The notes under the pieces were generated by a model, which was given only the letters and a program-made list of their open reading frames with translations, was not told where the DNA came from and searched no databases. Shown piece by piece: positions 58,161-64,000 of a DNA stretch of 64,000 nucleotides. Source of the stretch: an uncultured Lachnospiraceae bacterium (GTDB taxonomy: Bacteria > Bacillota > Clostridia > Lachnospirales > Lachnospiraceae); NCBI GenBank assembly GCA_947589095.1, contig CANQBX010000001.1:1-64000 (forward strand). Reading direction: 5' to 3'. A program made the position numbers and the translations under genes. How positions within the stretch are numbered: position 1 is the stretch's first letter; each line of letters opens with the position of its first letter.

Positions 58161-60194
58161 GTGTGTCCGCGCCGGGAGCCGGAATACAGGATAGCAGAGG
58201 ATGTGAGACCGTATATGAAGAGGATCATCGAACGGATCCAGGCGGGATATCTGCTGGAGATCTGGGGAGAGCTCCGGTGGATGTGGCCGTACGCGAAGCG
58301 TTACCGGTCTTATATCGTGTATTATATTGTGCTGGGGCTCGTCGGAACCGGTATGGGCTTTGCCGGGAGCCTGGCGTCCAGGGAGCTGATCGACGTGGTC
58401 ACCGGTTACCGCGTGAGAGATCTGGGCTTCCTGATCCTTTTCATGCTGGCGATGGCGGGGGGCAGTATCCTTATGTCCGCCGCGGCGACAAGACTGTCGG
58501 CCGGCATCAGCGTGCGGGTGCAGAACGAGATCCAGGCGGAAGTGTACAGCGAGATCATGGTGACGGACTGGGAGTCGCTGCAGCGCTTCCGGAGCGGCGA
58601 TCTGCTGAACCGCCTGAACGGGGATGTGTCCACGGTAGCGGGAAGCGTGATCGGGTGGCTTCCTTCGCTTGTGACCAGGCTGTTCCAGTTCGTGGGGGCG
58701 CTGGTCATTATTCTGCATTACGACGTAACGATGGCGTGGATCGCGCTGGTGAGCGCGCCGGTTTCGCTGCTTCTGTCCAATCTGCTGATGCGGCGGATGC
58801 GGGAGTATAACAAGAAAGTTCGGAAAATGAGCAGCGAGATCATGTCTTTTCAGGAGGATTCTTTTCAGAATCTCCAGTCCATTAAAGCATTTAACCTGAC
58901 AGGTATGTTCGGACAGCGCATGATAGGTTACCAGGATGCGTATGAAACCATGTATCTGGATTATACGAATTTCTCTGTTGCCACCAGTTCGTTTATGTCG
59001 GCGGTGGGAACGCTGATCTCCTATGCCTGCTTCGGCTGGGGCGTGTACCGGCTGTGGAGCGGGAGGATCACCTATGGGACCATGACGCTGTTTCTGCAGA
59101 TGGCCGGGTATCTGAAGGGGTCGTTCTCTTCGCTGGTGGCGCTGGTGCCGTCGGCGATCGGCGCCGCCACATCGGCGGGCCGTATCATGGAAGTGGTGGG
59201 GCTGCCGCGGGAGGAGAGCGAGGCGGACCGGGAGGCCGCGCGGGAATTTGCGGAACGCCGGTCCGGCGCCGAGAGCGGCGGACGCACAGAAGCCGTGAAG
59301 ACTGACGCTGAGAATGGCGGACACGCAGAAGCCATGAAGCCCGGCAGTGAAAGCATTGGACACGCAGAAGCCGCGAAGTCCGGCGCCGAAAGCACCGGAC
59401 ACGCAGAAGCCGCAAAGACCGGCGCCGAGAGCGCCTCCGGCCTTCAGGTCCTTCTCCGCGACCTGGATTTCGCCTACCAGGACGGGACCAGGGTCTTCGA
59501 GCATGCGGAGTTCCACGCGGATCCTTCGGAGATCGTCGCGGTGGCCGGCCCGTCGGGAGGGGGCAAGACCACTCTGGTGCGCATCCTTCTGGGCATCGTG
59601 AAGCCGCAGAAGGGACAGGCGCTGGTAAGGACGGCGCGGGGAGAGACCTGCGCCATATCGGCGGCGACCAGGAAGCTGTTCTCCTATGTGCCGCAGGGCA
59701 ACACCATGTTTGCCGGTACCGTGGCGGAGAACATGCGCCTTCTGAAGGCGGACGCCACGGAGGAGGAGATGATCGCGGCGCTCCGGGCGGCCGCGGCGTG
59801 GGAGTTTGTGGAGAAGCTGCCGGGCGGGCTTGACTATGGGATCGGGGAGAGAGGCAACGGCCTGTCCGAGGGGCAGGCGCAGCGGATCGCCATCGCGCGG
59901 GCGCTCCTGCGGGATGCGCCGGTCCTGCTGCTGGATGAAGCCACGTCGGCGCTGGACGCGGAGACGGAGCGGCGGGTTCTCGCCAATATCATGGCGGCGG
60001 GACGCTGCCGGACCTGCATCGTGACGACCCACAGGCCCGGCGTGCTGGGAATAAGCGACCGGATCTATCAGGTGAAAGGGACGCGGATCGTTCCGTTCAC
60101 GGAGGAAGCGTATTCCGGGGAGTATCAGGATCCTGCCGGGGACGGAGACGAATCCGGCGGCAGCGGGGGGTGGGAAGATGAACGGCGGGAGTGA
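58161..60194 (+). CDS. ABC exporter, fused permease and ATPase
   Basis: A 677-residue half transporter. Six membrane helices (about 45-325) are followed by a linker with four 13-residue Ala/Glu/Gly-rich repeats, and then the nucleotide-binding domain: Walker A GPSGGGKTT, Q-loop VPQGNTMFAG, signature LSEGQAQRIAIARAL, Walker B VLLLDEATSALD and H-loop TTHRPG. It lacks a C39 peptidase domain, so leader removal would need the S26-type peptidase encoded next. It probably exports the modified peptide. The start could also be ATG 58215. Confidence 0.88.
   Translation: MCPRREPEYRIAEDVRPYMKRIIERIQAGYLLEIWGELRWMWPYAKRYRSYIVYYIVLGLVGTGMGFAGSLASRELIDVVTGYRVRDLGFLILFMLAMAGGSILMSAAATRLSAGISVRVQNEIQAEVYSEIMVTDWESLQRFRSGDLLNRLNGDVSTVAGSVIGWLPSLVTRLFQFVGALVIILHYDVTMAWIALVSAPVSLLLSNLLMRRMREYNKKVRKMSSEIMSFQEDSFQNLQSIKAFNLTGMFGQRMIGYQDAYETMYLDYTNFSVATSSFMSAVGTLISYACFGWGVYRLWSGRITYGTMTLFLQMAGYLKGSFSSLVALVPSAIGAATSAGRIMEVVGLPREESEADREAAREFAERRSGAESGGRTEAVKTDAENGGHAEAMKPGSESIGHAEAAKSGAESTGHAEAAKTGAESASGLQVLLRDLDFAYQDGTRVFEHAEFHADPSEIVAVAGPSGGGKTTLVRILLGIVKPQKGQALVRTARGETCAISAATRKLFSYVPQGNTMFAGTVAENMRLLKADATEEEMIAALRAAAAWEFVEKLPGGLDYGIGERGNGLSEGQAQRIAIARALLRDAPVLLLDEATSALDAETERRVLANIMAAGRCRTCIVTTHRPGVLGISDRIYQVKGTRIVPFTEEAYSGEYQDPAGDGDESGGSGGWEDERRE
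59268..59432 (+). repeat. 39-bp in-frame repeats in the ABC exporter linker
   Basis: Units begin at 59268, 59307, 59346 and 59385 with a part copy at 59424. Each encodes 13 residues of the type GAESTGHAEAAKT between membrane domain and ATPase. Confidence 0.85.
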
Positions 60195-60645
60195 GCTTCC
60201 GCGCCGCATGGTGGATGCGTCCGTGCTGATCCCGGAGTACCGGAAAATGATGGAGGAGGGACTGGAGGTTCCCCTTCTGGTGAGCGGCAGCAGCATGTCG
60301 CCGTTCATAATCCATCAGCGGGACCGGATCCTGCTGCGGCGGATCGATTCGCCCTTAAGGCGCGGGGATATGGCTATGTTCCAGCGGGAGGACGGCACGT
60401 ATGTAATGCACCGGATCTGCCGCATCCGCGGGGGGGAATACTATTTCGTCGGAGACGCCCAGACGGAGGTCGAGGGACCGGTGCGCCGGGACCGGATCTT
60501 CGCGGTTGTGACGGCGGTACAGCGCAAGGGGGTCTGGCAGAAGCCGGGGATGTTCTGGTGGGAATTCTTCCGAACCGTCTGGCTGTGGCTGCGTCCGGTC
60601 CGGCCGTGGCTTGTGAAATTTTACGGATGGACAAGAAATTGTTGA
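60178..60645 (+). CDS. S24/S26-type peptidase (signal peptidase I-like)
   Basis: A 155-residue protein overlapping the exporter gene by 17 bp. VSGSSMSPFII holds the nucleophile Ser39. RRGDMAMFQ and TYVMHRICRI (His-Arg as in ER-type signal peptidases) and YYFVGDAQTEVEGPV follow. It lacks the N-terminal membrane helix; a Trp-rich amphipathic C-terminus (MFWWEFFRTVWLWLRPVRPW) may attach it to the membrane. It probably trims the exported peptide. Confidence 0.8.
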   Translation: MNGGSELPRRMVDASVLIPEYRKMMEEGLEVPLLVSGSSMSPFIIHQRDRILLRRIDSPLRRGDMAMFQREDGTYVMHRICRIRGGEYYFVGDAQTEVEGPVRRDRIFAVVTAVQRKGVWQKPGMFWWEFFRTVWLWLRPVRPWLVKFYGWTRNC

Positions 60646-60675
60646 AATTCTGTTGAAAAATTAGCAGTTTTAAAA

Positions 60676-60704
60676 TTGAAATCGTTTTCCTGATGTGCTA
60701 TTAT
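60676..60704 (+). promoter_or_regulatory. Promoter of the exopolysaccharide locus
   Basis: TTGAAA (60676-60681) and TATTAT (60699-60704) have a 17-bp spacer, 15 bp before the CpsB-type gene, so the leader is very short. Confidence 0.7.
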
Positions 60705-60718
60705 AAGGTGGATTCTAT

Positions 60719-61465
60719 ATGGGGAGCTATACGATGATCGATATACATGCGCATATATATCCGGGAATCGACGACGGTTCCTCCGGCATGGAGGAATCGC
60801 TCCATATGGTTCAGACCGCGGCGGAGAGCGGGGTGACGGCGATCGTGGCGACGCCCCACTGCAATCTGCCCGGCTATTACGGAAACTACCGGGACGCCGC
60901 GTGGGAGCGGGGGCTGGCGGAGCTGGCGGACTGCGTGCGGACGGCCGGTATGCCGGTGCGGATATTGCCGGGGATGGAGATCTGCGGGACGGAAGGGCTT
61001 ACGGATCTGCTGCGGGACGGCAGGATCATCGGGCTGAATCGGACGAACTACGTGCTGACGGAATTTCTGTTCCGGGAGGATCCGGTGCGTATCTATCACT
61101 GGATCGGCGAGCTGAGGCGGGCGGGTTACCGGCCTGTGCTGGCGCACCCGGAGAGATACGCCTACGTGCAGGAGGATATCCGGCTGGTCTATGACTGGTA
61201 CGATATGGGCTGCGTACTGCAGCTGAATAAGGGAAGCATTCTGGGAAGGTTCGGCCGGGACGCCTGCGATACGGCCTGGCGCCTGCTGGACGAGGGGCTG
61301 GCCGGATGCGTGGCCAGCGACGCCCACTCGGCGCAGGTCCGGACCACCGATCTTTCGGAGGTGAGGGATGTCCTTGCGCAGAGGCTGGCGCCGGAGGAGG
61401 CCCGCAGGCTTCTGACGGAGAATCCGGAGAGGCTTCTGTCGGGCGAGGAGATCCCGCGCCGGTAG
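60719..61465 (+). CDS. CpsB/CapC-type tyrosine-protein phosphatase
   Basis: A 248-residue PHP-fold phosphatase. Metal ligands are in MIDIHAHIYPGIDDGS, IVATPHCN, LPGMEICG, VLAHPERY and CVASDAHSAQ. It dephosphorylates the BY-kinase that controls capsule/EPS chain length, and such a kinase gene lies two genes downstream. AAGGTGG precedes ATG 60719; ATG 60734 is an alternative. Confidence 0.92.
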   Translation: MGSYTMIDIHAHIYPGIDDGSSGMEESLHMVQTAAESGVTAIVATPHCNLPGYYGNYRDAAWERGLAELADCVRTAGMPVRILPGMEICGTEGLTDLLRDGRIIGLNRTNYVLTEFLFREDPVRIYHWIGELRRAGYRPVLAHPERYAYVQEDIRLVYDWYDMGCVLQLNKGSILGRFGRDACDTAWRLLDEGLAGCVASDAHSAQVRTTDLSEVRDVLAQRLAPEEARRLLTENPERLLSGEEIPRR

Positions 61466-61504
61466 CAGGACCGGCGGCCATAACGCTGTGAGGAGGTTAG
61501 CGGC

Positions 61505-62380
61505 ATGAAAAAGCTACGCATATTGATACTGGCGCTGTTCTTCGTGTCAGCCGCCTACAGCGGATTCTATTTCTGGCGGCTGAACGCCCGGACGGATGAG
61601 ACGGTGCCGGAGATCCGCTTCGACAGCGAGACGATCGAGGTCAGCGTGAACGACGGCGAGGAGGCGTGGCTTCGGGGCGTGACCGCCACGGACGGCCGGG
61701 ACGGGGATATCACCGATTCCGTTATGGTCGAGGGAATGTCGCGGTTTACGGAGAAAGGACGCCGTATCATTACCTACGCCGCCATTGACAGCGACGGGCA
61801 TGTGAGCAAGGCGTCCCGGGAGTTGGTCTATACGGATTATGAATCGCCGAGATTCAGGATCTCGCAGCCCCTGCGCTTCAGCCAGAGGGAGACGGCGGAT
61901 CTGCTGCGCGGCGTCAGCGTCGAGGACTGCCTGGACGGCGATATTGCCTACCGGGTGAAGGCGTCCGTGACGGGAAGCGCCGGATCCGGAAGCGTGCGGA
62001 CTTACGAAGTAATATATTCCGTGTCGAATTCGGCAGGCGACGTGGCGACGATTCCGGCGACCGTGCGGCTTTACGACGACCTGGCCGCGGAGTACGTGAA
62101 CGTCAACCTGAACCAATATATCGTATACCTGAAGACGGGGGACCGTCTGGATCCGATGGAATACCTGAAAAGCTTTTCCCTGGACGGCGAGGAATATGAA
62201 TTCGGGCAGGTCGTGAACCCGCTGGCTCCGCCGGAAGACCAGGTGACGCTCTATGCGAGCCAGGTCCGGGTACGCTCCGATGTGAATACCGCGGAGCCCG
62301 GCGTCTATACGATAACCTATACATTGCATACGGGACTGTATTCGGGGGCCGCGGATCTGATCGTTGTAGTCGAAGAATAA
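61505..62380 (+). CDS. Membrane-anchored protein with Ig-like (DUF5011-type) domains
   Basis: A 291-residue protein. One N-terminal membrane helix (LRILILALFFVSAAYSGFYF) is followed by extracellular beta-sandwich repeats with the DGDITDS and DGDIAYR signatures of DUF5011/HYR-like domains (about 65-100 and 140-175). The third part is unclassified. It lies between EPS phosphatase and kinase genes, so a role at the cell-surface polysaccharide assembly site is plausible. AGGAGG precedes ATG 61505. Confidence 0.7.
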   Translation: MKKLRILILALFFVSAAYSGFYFWRLNARTDETVPEIRFDSETIEVSVNDGEEAWLRGVTATDGRDGDITDSVMVEGMSRFTEKGRRIITYAAIDSDGHVSKASRELVYTDYESPRFRISQPLRFSQRETADLLRGVSVEDCLDGDIAYRVKASVTGSAGSGSVRTYEVIYSVSNSAGDVATIPATVRLYDDLAAEYVNVNLNQYIVYLKTGDRLDPMEYLKSFSLDGEEYEFGQVVNPLAPPEDQVTLYASQVRVRSDVNTAEPGVYTITYTLHTGLYSGAADLIVVVEE

Positions 62381-62459
62381 GAGAAGATCCGGGGCGGAAT
62401 GCCCGGAACCGGCCGGTCCGGCGGGAACGGCCCGGCGTAAGAGGAAGGGAGGTGCATCC

Positions 62460-63959
62460 ATGGCGGACGGAAGGAACAGCGCAGGCGGCGCGGCGCCGCG
62501 GCAGCTGGATCTGTACAGTATGATCCTGGACGTTCTCCGGAATCTGTGGATGGTCGTCCTCGTAGCCGCGAGCGCGGCCATGCTGACCGCCGTATACCAG
62601 GCGGAAAGCTATGCGCCGCAGTACACCTCCCAGACCATTCAGGCGGTTACGACGAAGGATTCTTCCTCGGGTACCTATGAACAGCTGCAGTCGGCCAGGG
62701 ATGTGGCCCAGGTGTTCGAACGCATTCTGAGCGGCTCCTTGCTGCGCAATAAGGTGGCCCAGAAGATGGGGCTCGACACGTTTCCCGCCGCCGTGACTTC
62801 CACAGCGGTGACGGAGACCAATATGATCGAGCTGAAGGTGACGGCTTCCAGTCCCCAGCTGGCTTTTACCACACTTAAGACGATCATGGATACCTACCAT
62901 GAGGTAACGGATTACGTGGTGATCAATGTGGTCCTGGAGGAGTTGCAGCCGCCGGAGATCCCTGTAAAGGCGGATCAGCCGATGGTGGTGGCGCCGGTCG
63001 TGGAGAAGGTCTTCCTGGCGGTGCTCGCCGCGGGGATCCTGCTCTGCGCCCTGGTCTCCTACCTGCGCGATACGGTGAAGACGGAGCAGGAGGTGGAGCA
63101 GAAGCTGGATACGACCCTTCTGGAGACCGTGTACCATGAGAGAAAGAGATTTACCTTTAAGGAGCGCCTGACCAGGAAGAAGAAATCGCTGCTGATCACG
63201 GATCCCGGCGTCAGCTTCCGGTACGCGGAGACCTTCCGGCGGCTCTGCGAGAAGACGGTATACCAGATGCTTGCCAGCCGCAACCGGCTGATCCTTGTGA
63301 CCAGCGTGGGACAGAACGAAGGCAAATCCACCGTGGCGGCCAACCTTGCGCTGGCGCTTGCCGACAGGCGCAGGAAGGTGCTTCTGGTGGACGCGGACCT
63401 GCGGCTTCCGGCTCAGCATAAGATCTTCGAATGCGAGATCCGCAGGGAGCAGGATATGCGGCGGTACCTTCGCGGAGCCGGAGAGTTTGAGGACCTGCTG
63501 GTCCCGCTTCCGGACTGCGACGTAAGCCTGATCGGCAGCAGCGTCGGCGATCCCCAGTCGGTGGAGCTGATATCGTCCGCGCGCATGCGCGAGCTGCTGG
63601 AGACGGCGGCCGCCCGTTTCGATTATGTCGTTGTGGATTCGCCGCCTGCGGCGATGATGGCGGACAGCGAGGTGCTGGCCGGCGAGGCTGCCAACACGCT
63701 TCTGGTGGTACGGCAGGGACTGGCGCTGACCAGGGATATCAACGACGCGATCGATCATCTGGAGCAGAGCGGTACGAAGCTTCTGGGCTGTGTCTATAAC
63801 AACGCCCACGCCCACGGCGTATCGGTGGCTGGGACGTATGGAGGTTATAGCGGTTACGGAGGGTACGGCGGTTACGGAGAGTACAGCGGCAGATACGAAT
63901 ACGTCCGCTTCGGGAACGCCTCCGTTTCCGGCGGCCAGGATGGAGAGAAGCATGGATGA
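62460..63959 (+). CDS. Fused Wzz-like chain-length protein and BY-family tyrosine kinase
   Basis: A 499-residue protein. The N-terminal Wzz-like part has two membrane helices (about 28-48 and 181-203) flanking an extracytoplasmic segment. The cytoplasmic kinase has Walker A GQNEGKSTVA, A' LLVDADLRLP and Walker B VVVDSPP. The tail is Tyr/Gly-rich (YGGYSGYGGYGGYGEY), the autophosphorylation cluster. Gram-positive systems usually split these into CpsC and CpsD; here they are one chain, as in Proteobacteria. It is regulated by the CpsB-type phosphatase upstream. Confidence 0.92.
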   Translation: MADGRNSAGGAAPRQLDLYSMILDVLRNLWMVVLVAASAAMLTAVYQAESYAPQYTSQTIQAVTTKDSSSGTYEQLQSARDVAQVFERILSGSLLRNKVAQKMGLDTFPAAVTSTAVTETNMIELKVTASSPQLAFTTLKTIMDTYHEVTDYVVINVVLEELQPPEIPVKADQPMVVAPVVEKVFLAVLAAGILLCALVSYLRDTVKTEQEVEQKLDTTLLETVYHERKRFTFKERLTRKKKSLLITDPGVSFRYAETFRRLCEKTVYQMLASRNRLILVTSVGQNEGKSTVAANLALALADRRRKVLLVDADLRLPAQHKIFECEIRREQDMRRYLRGAGEFEDLLVPLPDCDVSLIGSSVGDPQSVELISSARMRELLETAAARFDYVVVDSPPAAMMADSEVLAGEAANTLLVVRQGLALTRDINDAIDHLEQSGTKLLGCVYNNAHAHGVSVAGTYGGYSGYGGYGGYGEYSGRYEYVRFGNASVSGGQDGEKHG

Positions 63960-64000
63960 GAAGCAGGAACACGCCAAAACGGCGGAGCCGGAGAAGATCG
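63952..64000 (+). CDS. Start of the next EPS gene (partial)
   Basis: ATG 63952 overlaps the kinase stop by eight bases and has GGAGAGAAG upstream. Only 16 codons (MDEKQEHAKTAEPEKI) are visible, so no family can be given. Confidence 0.6.
   Translation, partial: MDEKQEHAKTAEPEKI

Noticed and set aside
57780-60308. 842-codon minus-strand open frame opposite the radical SAM, PqqD and ABC genes
   Set aside because: It crosses several real genes and is rich in His, Arg and Pro, the signature of the reverse frame of GC-rich coding DNA. No family motif is present.
62103-63977. 624-codon minus-strand open frame opposite the Wzz/kinase gene
   Set aside because: Antisense shadow of a well-identified BY-kinase gene; composition is His/Arg/Gln-rich without motifs.
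1-64000. tRNA or rRNA genes
   Set aside because: No TTCGAATCC-type T-loop with a matching acceptor stem and no rRNA-like stretch was seen on either strand by eye.

Overview
The window joins most of a large integrated mobile element (about 1 to 45283) to host chromosome (about 45284 to 64000) of an anaerobic, spore-forming Firmicute, most likely a member of the Lachnospiraceae or a close relative in the Clostridia. Evidence for this is strong AGGAGG-type ribosome sites, sigma-A promoters, a Gram-positive LexA box, a spoIVB fragment, DarA, sortase-type surface proteins and large serine recombinases. The element has mixed base composition; the host side is visibly richer in G and C, apart from the start of a peptide-biosynthesis locus.

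Mobile element: it opens with the broken 3' end of a group II intron (70-847), then a 3930-residue thioester/Cna-B adhesin. Next come three small genes, an SOS-controlled group ending in an HMCES/YedK-type peptidase, and an AbrB/PIN toxin-antitoxin pair. Two long operons follow. Each starts with the same kind of module: a consensus sigma-A promoter, a structured leader of about 150-165 nt and an intrinsic terminator (16834-17033 and 32046-32224). Operon 1 (17054-32021) encodes DNA processing functions: YqaJ exonuclease, ERF annealing protein, zinc-finger/Toprim primase-like protein, SSB, RecD-type helicase, a MoxR-like ATPase and a VWA/HExxH protein. Operon 2 (32275-39290) encodes a small HTH protein, a PAPS-reductase-like PP-loop protein, a PcfK/AcrIIA9-type protein, a PcfJ-like protein and small unknowns. 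A possible structured RNA and three tandem large serine recombinases (40341-45216) end the element. Relaxase, VirB4 and VirD4 genes are not in the window and would be expected to its left.

Junction: immediately after the recombinases the reading frame becomes the last 38 codons of spoIVB, starting at the Ser-Gly-Ser-Pro active-site motif. The element is therefore inserted in the gene for the SpoIVB sporulation protease, at its nucleophile codon. The 5' half of spoIVB must lie left of the window.

Host part: a small Nif11-like gene, a GH10-like (DUF187) secreted hydrolase, an SH3 lipoprotein and the c-di-AMP receptor DarA come first. An L-rhamnose operon (rhaB, rhaM, rhaD) with a divergent AraC regulator follows, then a membrane-anchored amidase and an Rpn-family nuclease on the minus strand. 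After these is a probable ribosomal peptide (RiPP) locus: precursor, HPr-kinase-like protein, radical SAM/SPASM enzyme, PqqD-like carrier, ABC exporter and S26-type peptidase. The window ends in the start of an exopolysaccharide locus with a CpsB-type phosphatase, an Ig-like anchored protein and a fused Wzz/BY-kinase. Tandem repeats of 22, 34, 39 and 54 bp cluster between 52.7 and 59.4 kb.
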